Below are positions 36,397 through 44,430 of a DNA stretch of 64,000 bases, piece by piece (positions within the stretch are counted from its first letter, which is position 1; each line of letters starts with the position of its first letter). The stretch is taken from NCBI RefSeq assembly GCF_004348895.1, contig NZ_RRZK01000029.1, positions 186,001-250,000 of the forward strand, given 5' to 3'. Under the pieces are notes generated by a model. The model saw only the letters and a list, made by a program, of their open reading frames with translations, was not told where the DNA came from and ran no database searches. The stretch is from Pseudomonas vancouverensis. Lineage in GTDB: Bacteria > Pseudomonadota > Gammaproteobacteria > Pseudomonadales > Pseudomonadaceae. Both the position numbers and the translations under genes were made by a program.

Positions 36397-37149
36397 TCAG
36401 CGTTGGGTCACCAGGTTTTCCGCGCCACGTTCGCGCACCCAGAACAGCGTCGCCCCGGCCACGGCGGCCGGCATCATCAGGATGTTCACCACCGGAATCA
36501 GCAGCGCCAGATAGACAATGCCGCCGAAGCTCATGCTCTGCCAGCGTTTCTCGCGCAGCCAGGCGAGCATTTCGTTCCAGCCCAGCTTGTGGTTGTCCGC
36601 CGGGTAGTCGATGTACTGGATCGCCATCATCCACACACCGAACAGCAGCCACAGCGGTGCGGCAATGATGTTCACCACCGGAATGAACGAGAGGATGAAC
36701 AGACCGATCGCCCGTGGCAGGAAGTAGCCGAGTTTGCGCATTTCCCGGGCCAGGGTGCGGGGAATCATGGCAATCAGTTCGCCCCAGCTGAACGCCGGGA
36801 AGTCGTCGGTGCCGCGCACCACCACTTCAACTTTTTCAGCGAGAAACCCGTTGAAGGGCGCGGCGATGACGTTGGCGAGCATCGTGAAGGTGAAAAACAC
36901 CATCAACGCCACCAGCACGACAAAAATCGGCCAGAGGATGTAACTGAGAAAACCGAGCCAGTCCGGCAGCGTCGGCATCAGCGTATCGACCCACAGGCTG
37001 AATTGATGGCCAGCCAGGTAGATCAATCCGACGAACAGCACGAGGTTGATCATCAGCGGCAGCAACACAAACAAACGCAGGCCAGGACTCAGCACCAGCT
37101 TGAGACCTTCGCGCAGGTATTGTGGGCCGGACAGGACAGGGGCGGGCAT
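36397..37149 (-). CDS. cysZ: Sulfate transporter CysZ
   Basis: A 250-residue EI24/CysZ-type membrane protein with about four long hydrophobic segments. GPQYLREGLKLVLSPGLRL at the start and FSFIPVVNIIAAPLW-like centre match CysZ, a low-specificity sulfate channel/importer supplying cysteine synthesis. The frame is open 27 codons upstream; the ATG at 37149 gives the usual size and N-terminus. It is separate from cysDNC, which lies about 8 kb away. Confidence 0.92.
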   Translation of the reverse strand: MPAPVLSGPQYLREGLKLVLSPGLRLFVLLPLMINLVLFVGLIYLAGHQFSLWVDTLMPTLPDWLGFLSYILWPIFVVLVALMVFFTFTMLANVIAAPFNGFLAEKVEVVVRGTDDFPAFSWGELIAMIPRTLAREMRKLGYFLPRAIGLFILSFIPVVNIIAAPLWLLFGVWMMAIQYIDYPADNHKLGWNEMLAWLREKRWQSMSFGGIVYLALLIPVVNILMMPAAVAGATLFWVRERGAENLVTQR

Positions 37150-37463
37150 AACGGGCTCCGAGCAAAGGGAAAACGCGCCGACCTTACCGGCTTTGCCGAG
37201 TGGGCGAAAGCGCGGCAGCGGTATCGACATTCACTGTAACAAAGACGCCTTCAGAGACATTCAGATGGCATAGAGACCACCTATGAGCTGGATTGTTAAA
37301 CGGTATTTCCTTAATCTTCGCCCCCTCGATACGCTTCACCCATCTTTTTACAGGACGGTGGAGTTCAAGCCTTCCCCAAGTGCTTTCAACCGTTCTTTTT
37401 TATTCCCGCCGGTGATCCGGCGTTCCGTGCCAGGTGTTCCGGGCCGGTCAACAGGAGCAGGTC
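37150..37463. other. Divergent intergenic region between cysZ and trxB
   Basis: About 314 bases with no supported gene. It must hold the promoters of the two divergent genes. The part next to cysZ is GC-rich, the part near trxB is more AT-rich. I see no convincing operator, RNA or repeat. Confidence 0.6.
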
Positions 37464-38420
37464 ATGTCTGAAGTCCGTCATTCGCGAGTGATTATTCTCG
37501 GTTCCGGCCCTGCCGGTTACAGCGCTGCGGTCTACGCCGCCCGTGCCAACCTCAAGCCACTGCTGATCACCGGCATGCAGGCTGGCGGTCAACTGACCAC
37601 CACCACTGAAGTCGATAACTGGCCGGGCGACGTGCACGGCCTGACCGGCCCGGCACTGATGGAGCGGATGCGCGAGCACGCCGAGCGTTTCGAAACCGAG
37701 ATCGTTTTCGATCACATCAATGCCGTGGACTTCGCCGCCAAGCCGTACACCCTGACCGGCGACAGCGCGACCTACACCTGCGACGCCCTGATCATCGCCA
37801 CCGGCGCCAGCGCCCGTTACCTGGGCCTGCCGTCGGAAGAAGCGTTCATGGGCAAAGGCGTTTCGGCCTGCGCGACCTGCGACGGTTTCTTCTACCGCAA
37901 CAAGCCGGTTGCCGTCGTCGGTGGCGGTAACACCGCTGTTGAAGAGGCGCTGTACCTGGCCAACATCGCCAGCACCGTGACCCTGATCCACCGTCGCGAA
38001 ACCTTCCGCGCCGAGAAGATCCTGATCGACAAGCTCAACGCACGGGTTGCCGAAGGCAAGATCATCCTCAAGCTCAACGCCACCCTGGACGAAGTTCTGG
38101 GCGACAACATGGGCGTGACCGGTGCTCGCCTGAAGAACAACGACGGCAGCTTCGACGAAGTGAAAGTCGACGGCGTGTTCATTGCCATCGGCCACACCCC
38201 GAACACCTCGCTGTTCGAAGGCCAGTTGACCTTGAAAGACGGTTACCTGGTTGTTCACGGCGGCCGAGACGGCAATGCCACCGCGACCAATCTGGAAGGC
38301 ATCTTCGCCGCCGGTGACGTGGCTGACCACGTATACCGCCAGGCCATCACCTCCGCCGGTGCCGGTTGCATGGCGGCCCTGGACGCCGAGCGTTACCTGG
38401 ACAATCTGCAGAACGCTTGA
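37464..38420 (+). CDS. trxB: Thioredoxin reductase TrxB
   Basis: A 318-residue low-molecular-weight flavoprotein. The FAD motif GSGPAGYSAA begins at residue 13, the redox-active CATC is residues 136-139 (SACATCDGFFY) and the NADPH motif GGGNTAVEEAL follows. It reduces thioredoxin with NADPH. The ATG at 37464 follows the ribosome site AGGAGCAG; the longer open frame was not used. Confidence 0.97.
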   Translation: MSEVRHSRVIILGSGPAGYSAAVYAARANLKPLLITGMQAGGQLTTTTEVDNWPGDVHGLTGPALMERMREHAERFETEIVFDHINAVDFAAKPYTLTGDSATYTCDALIIATGASARYLGLPSEEAFMGKGVSACATCDGFFYRNKPVAVVGGGNTAVEEALYLANIASTVTLIHRRETFRAEKILIDKLNARVAEGKIILKLNATLDEVLGDNMGVTGARLKNNDGSFDEVKVDGVFIAIGHTPNTSLFEGQLTLKDGYLVVHGGRDGNATATNLEGIFAAGDVADHVYRQAITSAGAGCMAALDAERYLDNLQNA

Positions 38421-38432
38421 TTCTGTAGTGAT

Positions 38433-38460
38433 AAAAAAACCGGCTTCGGCCGGTTTTTTT
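38433..38460 (+). terminator. Intrinsic terminator after trxB
   Basis: CCGGC/GCCGG stem with a TTCG tetraloop, extended by A-T pairs and followed by seven T residues. The flanking A-run also makes it usable from the opposite strand. Confidence 0.92.
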
Positions 38461-38484
38461 GTGCGTTCGCGAAATGTACCAGTC

Positions 38485-38588
38485 CCTGTAGGAGCGAGCC
38501 TGCTCGCGATGGTCTTCAACGATAACTCGGGAAGCCTGACACCCTGCGCCGTTCTCAGGTTTTTCGCGAGCAGGCTCGCTCCTACAGG
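38485..38588. repeat. Inverted REP pair (REPIN)
   Basis: TGTAGGAGCGAGCCTGCTCG and CGAGCAGGCTCGCTCCTACA in inverse orientation with a spacer of about 60 bases. The variant core has GCCTGC where others have GCTTGC. Confidence 0.88.
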
Positions 38589-38600
38589 TGGTGCTGTGGC

Positions 38601-39851
38601 TCAGGTCAGTTTTTGCAGGCAGGCTTCGAAAATATCGAGCCCTTCATCAAGCACCACCGCCTCGGTCGTCAACGGTGCCAGCAACCGGATGATGTGCCGC
38701 GATTTTCCGCTTGGCATCAGCAGCAAACCCGCCTCCCGCGCCAAGGCCAGCAGTTGCGTCAATTGCGCCGCAGCCGGTGTGCCATCGGCGTTGGCCAGCT
38801 CGATTCCGCGCATCGCACCCACGCCGGTCAGGCGCCCGAGGTACGGCGACACCTTGCGCTCTCGCCAGGATTGATAGCGGCTGACAATCGCTTCCTCCTG
38901 CCGCGGACCCCAGGCTTGAAGGTTAGCGTCGGTCATCTCATCCAGGGTCGCCAGGGCGGCGGCGCACGCAATCGGATTGCCCGAGTAAGTGCCGCCAAGT
39001 CCGCCCTTGGGCAAATTGTCGAGCAATGACTTTCGCCCGACCACCGCACCCAGGGGCACGCCGCCGGCGATGCTTTTCGCCAGCAGAATCAGGTCCGGTT
39101 CGATACCCAGACGGGAAAACGCGAAGCGCTGACCGGTACGACCGAAGCCGGACTGGATTTCGTCGGCGATCAGCAGGATGCCATGCTCGTCACAAAAGGC
39201 GCGTAAATGCTGGGCGAACGCCGCGTCCATGGCCAGAAAACCGCCTTCACCCTGCACCGGTTCGACAATGAAACAAGCGACTTCGTTAACGTCGATCTCG
39301 ACACTGAACAGACGCTCCATCGCCTTCAGCGCTTCGGCGCAGGTCACGTCGTTGTCTTGGCTTGGGAAGGGCAGGTGGTAAACCGGGCCCGGCAACACGC
39401 CGACCTTCTGTTTGTAAGGGGCGACTTTGCCGTTGAGGTTGAGGGTGGCCAGCGTACGGCCGTGGAAGCCGCCATCGAAGGCGATCACGGCGGTACGTCC
39501 GGTGGCGCCACGGGCGATTTTCAGCGCGTTTTCCGCCGCTTCCGCGCCACTGTTGGTGAGCATGCCGCTGACCGGGTAACTCACCGGGATAAACGCGCAG
39601 AGACGATCCATGAGTTCGAGGTAGGGCGTGTGCGGCGCCGCATTGAAAGCGTAATGGGTCAAGCGGGTGGCTTGATCACGAATGGCTTCGACGATACGCG
39701 GATGGCAATGGCCGAGATTGAGCACGCCGATCCCGCCGACGAAGTCGATGTAGCGTTTGCCATCGGTGTCCCAGACCTCGGCGTTTTTGCCGTGGCTGAG
39801 CGTAACGGGGTGAACGATGTTGATCGACTGGCTGATGGTTTCGCTGTGCAT
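38601..39851 (-). CDS. Class III aminotransferase, probable 2-aminoadipate transaminase (AmaC-like)
   Basis: A 416-residue fold-type I PLP aminotransferase. Asp230 (IADEIQSGFGRTG) and the PLP lysine Lys259 (LLAKSIAGG) are in place. Overall it reads like the P. putida AmaC, which makes 2-oxoadipate from 2-aminoadipate in D-lysine catabolism, and automatic annotation would often call it GabT. The neighbourhood has no other lysine or GABA genes, so the specific substrate is inference. It converges with trxB across the REPIN. Confidence 0.75.
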   Translation of the reverse strand: MHSETISQSINIVHPVTLSHGKNAEVWDTDGKRYIDFVGGIGVLNLGHCHPRIVEAIRDQATRLTHYAFNAAPHTPYLELMDRLCAFIPVSYPVSGMLTNSGAEAAENALKIARGATGRTAVIAFDGGFHGRTLATLNLNGKVAPYKQKVGVLPGPVYHLPFPSQDNDVTCAEALKAMERLFSVEIDVNEVACFIVEPVQGEGGFLAMDAAFAQHLRAFCDEHGILLIADEIQSGFGRTGQRFAFSRLGIEPDLILLAKSIAGGVPLGAVVGRKSLLDNLPKGGLGGTYSGNPIACAAALATLDEMTDANLQAWGPRQEEAIVSRYQSWRERKVSPYLGRLTGVGAMRGIELANADGTPAAAQLTQLLALAREAGLLLMPSGKSRHIIRLLAPLTTEAVVLDEGLDIFEACLQKLT

Positions 39852-39996
39852 GAAGGGCCGGCTCGGAAGAAGGAGGACTTCTTTTTATCTAAGCCGTGAG
39901 CAGTACTGAGCGGCAAACGAAATAAAGTCGTCGGGTCAATCTTAAAAGTCGGGATGTGCCCTGAGCTCGACCATTCATGGGCTGGGGAGAGAATTT

Positions 39997-40088
39997 TGTG
40001 GCGAGGGAGCTTGCTCCCGCTGGACGGTGTAGCCGTCCCTTTTTTTGGGGCCGCTTCGCTGCCAGCGGGAGCAAGCTCCCTCGCCACA
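39997..40088. repeat. Long inverted repeat, second REP variant
   Basis: GTGGCGAGGGAGCTTGCTCC and GGAGCAAGCTCCCTCGCCAC arms enclose about 40 bases that include GACGGTGTAGCCGTCC and a T-run. The arms differ from the GAGCGAGC type, having GCGAGGGAGC instead, so this is a separate REP sub-family. Confidence 0.85.
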
Positions 40089-40099
40089 GATTCTTTAAG

Positions 40100-40438
40100 T
40101 TATCGGCGGGTCAGGGGTTGCTGAGTGAATTTCACACCAGCCAGACCCTGGGTAATCAACGCACGGATGTTGGCGTGATCGCTACCCTCAGGGGTGGCAA
40201 GTACCGAACGATAATGCTCACCGAAGGCCAGCAGAGCCTCTTCGTCGCTCAGGCCTTCCAGCAGCGCCAGGCCCAGGGTCTTGCACGAGCCTTCGTTCTG
40301 CCCGGCAGCGTTTTCCACGCCACCGTTGTTGAAGGCCTGTGGCTGATAGTCGTAGCCGGCGGCGATGAAGGCCAGGGTGTCGGCGAATGCATGCTCGCCG
40401 CTCTTGAGGCTGGCGCGCAGGGTGTTCAAATCACTCAT
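40100..40438 (-). CDS. HopJ type III effector family protein
   Basis: A 112-residue protein of the HopJ family. The name comes from a Pseudomonas syringae effector candidate, but homologues are widespread in non-pathogens and no secretion system is in the window, so it is probably a housekeeping protein of unknown function. The ATG at 40438 overlaps the stop of the DUF1244 gene by 4 bases; the open frame continues upstream without cause. Confidence 0.85.
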   Translation of the reverse strand: MSDLNTLRASLKSGEHAFADTLAFIAAGYDYQPQAFNNGGVENAAGQNEGSCKTLGLALLEGLSDEEALLAFGEHYRSVLATPEGSDHANIRALITQGLAGVKFTQQPLTRR

Positions 40439-40728
40439 TGGGTTTTTCCTTTGGCGAACGCCGCCTGTTGTTCGGCGCTGGCTTCTTGCTGAAATTGGGC
40501 TTTCCATTCGGCGTACGGCATGCCGTAAACCACTTCACGTGCCTCATCGAGGCTGACGTCGATCTGGCGCTCGTCTGCCGCCGCCTTGTACCACTTGGAC
40601 AGGCAGTTACGGCAGAAACCCGAGAGGTTCATCAGGTCGATGTTCTGCACATCCTTGCGGCTGTCCAGATGGGCCACCAGTCGGCGAAAGGCGGCGGCTT
40701 CGAGTTCCAGGCGTTGTTGATCGGTCAT
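40435..40728 (-). CDS. DUF1244 family protein
   Basis: A 97-residue small helical protein of the DUF1244 family. SGFCRNCLSKWYKAAA contains a CxxC pair, and VVYGMPYAEWKAQFQ is characteristic. Function unknown. It overlaps the HopJ-family gene by 4 bases, so the two are coupled. Confidence 0.88.
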   Translation of the reverse strand: MTDQQRLELEAAAFRRLVAHLDSRKDVQNIDLMNLSGFCRNCLSKWYKAAADERQIDVSLDEAREVVYGMPYAEWKAQFQQEASAEQQAAFAKGKTQ

Positions 40729-40740
40729 GGCGGTCTCTGC

Positions 40741-40826
40741 GAGACAGCTTCAAGCGGCACGCTTCAAGCTGCAAGATGGATTGCGGTAGGTCGAAGTTTA
40801 CAGCTTGCCGCTTGAAGCTTGTAGCT
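40741..40826. repeat. AAGCTTGAAGCGGCA-type inverted repeats
   Basis: CTTCAAGCGGCACGCTTCAAGCTGCAAG and CAGCTTGCCGCTTGAAGCTT form imperfect inverted repeats made of AAGCTTG/CAAGCTG units. A related unit lies before the cysNC terminator near 29111. This is a repeat class different from the REP cores. Confidence 0.7.
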
Positions 40827-41196
40827 ACCGACTCGCTGCAAGCGTGATCGACACCGATTCGGCAAAGCGCAGGGCGTGGGGCTTGTCGACCTCGACCTCG
40901 GCGTACAACACCGACGCATTGGCCATCACCAGGTCGAGAATTTCCTGGGTCAGGCGCTCGAGCAGGGCGAAGCGGTTGCCTTCGACGTGGGCGATGATCG
41001 CCTTGGTGATGGTGCGGTAGTTCAGCGCGTGATCGATGTCGTTGTCACGCACCGCTTCCTGGGCCGCGTAGAGGATGGTGAGGTTGATCAGCACATCCTG
41101 CTTGTTGAGGATTTCATCCTCGTTGATGCCGATGAAGGTGCGCAGGCACAGGTCCTTGACCCGGATGCGTGCCATGCCTGGTTGAAGTTGTGGCAT
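40825..41196 (-). CDS. folX: Dihydroneopterin triphosphate 2'-epimerase FolX
   Basis: A 123-residue tunnelling-fold pterin enzyme of the FolB/FolX family, with LRTFIGINEDEILNKQDV near the start and YAEVEVDKPHALRFAESV near the end. In the folE-folX-folM setting it is FolX, which epimerises dihydroneopterin triphosphate to dihydromonapterin triphosphate. The ATG at 41196 is 3 bases after the folE stop; the longer frame upstream is folE out of phase. Confidence 0.92.
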   Translation of the reverse strand: MPQLQPGMARIRVKDLCLRTFIGINEDEILNKQDVLINLTILYAAQEAVRDNDIDHALNYRTITKAIIAHVEGNRFALLERLTQEILDLVMANASVLYAEVEVDKPHALRFAESVSITLAASR

Positions 41197-41198
41197 TA

Positions 41199-41774
41199 CT
41201 ACTTGCTCCGTCCAATCAATTGCAGGAACTCCTGGCGGGTGTTGCTCGACTCGCGAAAGGCGCCGAGCATCACCGAGGTGTTCATGGTTGAGTTCTGTTT
41301 CTCGACGCCGCGCATCATCATGCACATGTGCTGCGCTTCGATGACTACCGCGACCCCGGCCGCGCCGGTGACCTGTTGCACGGCCTCGGCGATCTGGCGG
41401 GTGAGGTTTTCCTGGATTTGCAGGCGGCGGGCGAACATGTCCACCAGCCGCGCAATCTTCGACAGGCCCAGCACCTTGCCTGTCGGAATATAAGCCACAT
41501 GGGCCTTGCCGATGAAGGGCAGCAGATGATGTTCGCAGAGCGAATACAACTCGATGTTGTCGACGATCACCATTTCATCGTTGTCAGAGGCGAACAGCGC
41601 GCCATTGACGATCTCCTCGACGCTCTGCGCATATCCATGGCAAAGGTACTGCATGGCCTTGGCCGCACGTTTCGGGGTGTCGAGCAGGCCTTCGCGCTCG
41701 GGGTCTTCACCGACACCGATGAGAATTTCGCGGTAGCTCTCGGACAGGGCTTGCTGGGGCAGGGTCAAGGTCAT
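41199..41774 (-). CDS. folE: GTP cyclohydrolase I FolE
   Basis: A 191-residue GTP cyclohydrolase I. SLCEHHLLPFIGKAHVAYIP carries the zinc-binding Cys and His, and the downstream QAMCMMMRG-type segment is present as QHMCMMMRGV. It converts GTP to dihydroneopterin triphosphate. Its place between folM and folX indicates supply of the monapterin branch. In P. putida a folE copy is reported as light-inducible. Confidence 0.95.
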   Translation of the reverse strand: MTLTLPQQALSESYREILIGVGEDPEREGLLDTPKRAAKAMQYLCHGYAQSVEEIVNGALFASDNDEMVIVDNIELYSLCEHHLLPFIGKAHVAYIPTGKVLGLSKIARLVDMFARRLQIQENLTRQIAEAVQQVTGAAGVAVVIEAQHMCMMMRGVEKQNSTMNTSVMLGAFRESSNTRQEFLQLIGRSK

Positions 41775-41794
41775 GAAACATCCTCGCGGGACAC

Positions 41795-42505
41795 TTATTT
41801 GATGTGCCTTCCGCCGTTGACGGTCAGGGTAGTGCCGGTGACATAAGGGTTGTCGAGCAGATAGCGCAGGCTTTGATAGATCACTTCGCTGCCAGGTTCT
41901 ATGCCCAGGGCGGATTTGGCCAGGGCCTTGGCGCGGTACGCCGCGTCGTCGTCAGGGTTGAACAGTAGCAGGGCCGGGGCGATCCCGTTGACCTTGATGG
42001 CCGGTGCGTAGCGGGCGGCAAAGGACAGGGTCAGGCTGTCGAGCCCGGCTTTGCTGGCGCAATAGCCGATGTGCTTGCTGCTGCCCTTGCGCGTTACGTC
42101 ATCGCTGATATGCACAATGTCGGCGGGGCTTGAGCGTTGCAGCAAATCGGCGCAGTGCAGGTTGATCAGGTACGGCGCCAGCATGTGCACGTTGAACATG
42201 CGGGTGAACGCCGCTGCGTCGGTGTCCGGGGTTTCGGCCAGCCACTCGGAGGCGTTGTGAACAATCGCCCGCAGGCTGCCGGTGTGGGTCTTGAGTTCGC
42301 TGATAAAGGCCATGATGGCCGATTCGCTGGCGAAGTCTGCCTGTATCGCGATCGCCCCACGATCACGCAGGACTTGCACGCTTGGACGCTCGCTGCGGTA
42401 GCTGAAAATCACGCGATGACCCTCCTCGAGCAATCGCTGCGCGCAGTGCAGGCCGACACGCTGGCCGGCGCCGGTGATGAGGATGGGTGCTGCGCAAGAG
42501 GTCAT
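41795..42505 (-). CDS. folM: Dihydromonapterin reductase FolM
   Basis: A 236-residue short-chain dehydrogenase. The cofactor motif is ITGAGQRVGLHCA (TGxxxRxG type as in pteridine reductases) and the active-site YCASK is near residue 150. It reduces dihydromonapterin to tetrahydromonapterin with NADPH, the cofactor used by phenylalanine hydroxylase in pseudomonads. The frame is open beyond the ATG at 42505, which was chosen for the SDR N-terminus. First gene of folM-folE-folX. Confidence 0.9.
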   Translation of the reverse strand: MTSCAAPILITGAGQRVGLHCAQRLLEEGHRVIFSYRSERPSVQVLRDRGAIAIQADFASESAIMAFISELKTHTGSLRAIVHNASEWLAETPDTDAAAFTRMFNVHMLAPYLINLHCADLLQRSSPADIVHISDDVTRKGSSKHIGYCASKAGLDSLTLSFAARYAPAIKVNGIAPALLLFNPDDDAAYRAKALAKSALGIEPGSEVIYQSLRYLLDNPYVTGTTLTVNGGRHIK

Positions 42506-42579
42506 GGAAGGCTCGCATCGCGGTAAGAGCAAAACTATACCAGCGACGAAGGCGGTCCACCTACGGGTGGGTAACTTCC

Positions 42580-42669
42580 GTGGGAGCGAGCTTGCTCGCG
42601 ATGGCGGGGGATCCGTCAACAATGATGCCGAATGTTCCGCCGTCTTCGCGAGCAGGCTCGCTCCTACAG
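42580..42669. repeat. Inverted REP pair (REPIN)
   Basis: GTGGGAGCGAGCTTGCTCGC and GCGAGCAGGCTCGCTCCTAC arms with a spacer of about 45 bases, between folM and the ABM-domain gene. Confidence 0.88.
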
Positions 42670-42677
42670 TTAGGGAT

Positions 42678-43247
42678 TTATTGGTTGTGGCTGGCGGGTT
42701 CGGCGGGCAGAGGTCTTGCAGGCGTGCTGTTGAGCCAGTTGGCCAGCAATCGCGTCGACAGCGGAATGAAGAAGTAAACCATCAACGGCGTCAGACACAG
42801 CGTGCTGATCAACACCCGAGGCAGCAGGCTCATCTCGCCCAGCAACGGCCCCAGTACAAAATTGAACAGCAGCGAAACCGGAAAGAACGCCAGCCAGATC
42901 GCCACGGCCTGTTTCCAGCGTGGCGGGCGCAGGCCGGCAGTGCCGAACCAGCCTTCGATGCCGCTGACGCGATGTTCGGTTTTGTGCGCGAACAGGTCGC
43001 TGCCACGCTCGAGCCAGGCGCTGCGCGAGGCGGAGTGCTCCCAGGCGTGCAGGGTCTGCTCGTCGGCGAAGCGGAAGATGATCTGGAATTCGTCATCGTC
43101 GGGCGGCGGAGCGAGCACGCCGGAGCCGAGATAACCGGGAAAGTCGGTGGCCAGTTGTTCGCCTTCGCGCAACCAGGCGATCAGGTCCTGATAACGCCCA
43201 TGGGCGACGCGACGCGCGACCATCAGGGTGACGGGTGAGGCAGACAT
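42678..43247 (-). CDS. ABM-domain membrane protein
   Basis: A 189-residue protein. Residues about 5-100 resemble an antibiotic-biosynthesis-monooxygenase (ABM) ferredoxin-like domain (VTLMVARRVAHGRYQDLIAW, FQIIFRFADEQTLHAWEHS). Residues about 125-180 hold two or three hydrophobic helices (WLAFFPVSLLFNFVLGPLLG, VYFFIPLSTRLLANWL). Function unknown. It is divergently transcribed from the LitR-like regulator gene, a common position for a direct target. The ATG at 43247 follows a GGAGATAC ribosome site. Confidence 0.78.
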   Translation of the reverse strand: MSASPVTLMVARRVAHGRYQDLIAWLREGEQLATDFPGYLGSGVLAPPPDDDEFQIIFRFADEQTLHAWEHSASRSAWLERGSDLFAHKTEHRVSGIEGWFGTAGLRPPRWKQAVAIWLAFFPVSLLFNFVLGPLLGEMSLLPRVLISTLCLTPLMVYFFIPLSTRLLANWLNSTPARPLPAEPASHNQ

Positions 43248-43400
43248 TTTGTATCTCCGTAATTCAATTGCGTCACTTCGGATAGAAGTTTCGCCAGGCG
43301 CAACGCCGGGGTGATGGCTTGCGTCTTGTGACAAGCAAGGATTATTCCTGATTTTGCCGCTAACGTCTGTGAAGTTTCTGCGTACGAGCCACAGGTTAAT

Positions 43401-43419
43401 TTTTACGGAAATTTTACGG
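43401..43419. promoter_or_regulatory. TTTTACGG direct repeat upstream of the LitR-like gene
   Basis: TTTTACGG occurs twice with an 11-base period (43401 and 43412), about one helical turn apart, 50-68 bases before the regulator start and between it and the divergent ABM gene. CarH-type regulators bind 11-bp direct repeats, so this is a candidate operator. The reported P. putida PplR consensus (TRTACA-N12-TGTAYA) is not found here. Confidence 0.35.
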
Positions 43420-43468
43420 GGCGGGGAGTTAAAATAAGATTCGAACGGTACATGGATGTTCAAACACA

Positions 43469-44428
43469 ATGCCCGTACTGACTGATATTGCTTCAGGTGA
43501 GCGGCAAACCCCTTCTCTGGATCAGGAACAACTCTTTCCCATTCGCGAGGTGGCGCGCCTGACCGGCGTCAACCCCGTCACTCTGCGCGCCTGGGAACGG
43601 CGCCATGGCTTGATCGTCCCTACGCGCACCGAAAGTGGGCATCGCCTGTATTCAATGACCGATATCGAGCGTGTACGCAGTATTCTCGACTGGATCGAGC
43701 GCGGCGTGCCGGTCAGCAAGGTCGGCAGGATACTGGCCAAGGCAACGCCCCTTCAGGCGTTGTCCCACATCATTTCCGATGACCTCGTACACGCCGACTA
43801 TGCGCAATGGCAGCAGCAGGTGTATGCCGCCGTCAGTGCTTTTGACGATGTGCAACTGGACCGGATCTACGGCCAGGTGTTTTCCAGCTACTCCCAGCCC
43901 GTGGTGTTCCAGGACATTCTGATGCCTGTGTGGCGGCAACTGCTGCAACGTCAGGATCAGTTCGGCAGGACCAGTGAATGGCTGTTTCTGGATGGCTTTC
44001 TAAGGTCGCGGGTGTTGCAGCGGCTGATGCTCAATCGCGACACTCAACCACGGCGAGTGATTCTGTGTGCCCTGGCCGGTCAATGTCGTGAACTTGAGTT
44101 GCTGCTGGCGGCGCTGTTTCTCAGCGGCGAGCAAACAGGGGTTCGGCTGCTGCCCCTCGGACAGCCATTCGACGAACTGAGTCTGGTGTGCGACAGGATC
44201 AAGCCCAAGGCGTTGGTGTTGTTCTCCAATCACGTGCCGGCCGCCGAGTTGCCCCGGCGTCTGAATCGGTTGGCCCTGAGCCTTGACTGTTCATTGATGT
44301 TGGCTGGCGATGCGTCGGAGATGGCGCAGGAGAGCCTGGCCGGATCATCGATAGGGTGCCTGGGCAATGAGGGCGATGTCATGCGCCAGCGCCTGAAACA
44401 GTTCCTGGCAGGCAACCTGGATACGTGA
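43469..44428 (+). CDS. litR: MerR/LitR-type transcriptional regulator, B12-ligand residues absent
   Basis: A 319-residue protein. A MerR winged-helix DNA-binding domain is at residues 21-62 (IREVARLTGVNPVTLRAWER), followed by a linker and a domain with the CarH/LitR B12-binding layout. In CarH the cobalamin lower-axial ligand is a His in a GExHE-type motif; the matching segment here is GQCRELE (Arg207). The EH pair also reads WL near residue 171. It therefore fits class II LitR (PplR), which works without B12 and depends on a LOV protein, one of which is encoded close by. Confidence 0.85.
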   Translation: MPVLTDIASGERQTPSLDQEQLFPIREVARLTGVNPVTLRAWERRHGLIVPTRTESGHRLYSMTDIERVRSILDWIERGVPVSKVGRILAKATPLQALSHIISDDLVHADYAQWQQQVYAAVSAFDDVQLDRIYGQVFSSYSQPVVFQDILMPVWRQLLQRQDQFGRTSEWLFLDGFLRSRVLQRLMLNRDTQPRRVILCALAGQCRELELLLAALFLSGEQTGVRLLPLGQPFDELSLVCDRIKPKALVLFSNHVPAAELPRRLNRLALSLDCSLMLAGDASEMAQESLAGSSIGCLGNEGDVMRQRLKQFLAGNLDT

Positions 44429-44430
44429 AA

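Noticed and set aside
40100..40438. HopJ homologue as evidence for a type III secretion system
   Set aside because: HopJ homologues are widespread in non-pathogens and no secretion or chaperone genes are nearby.
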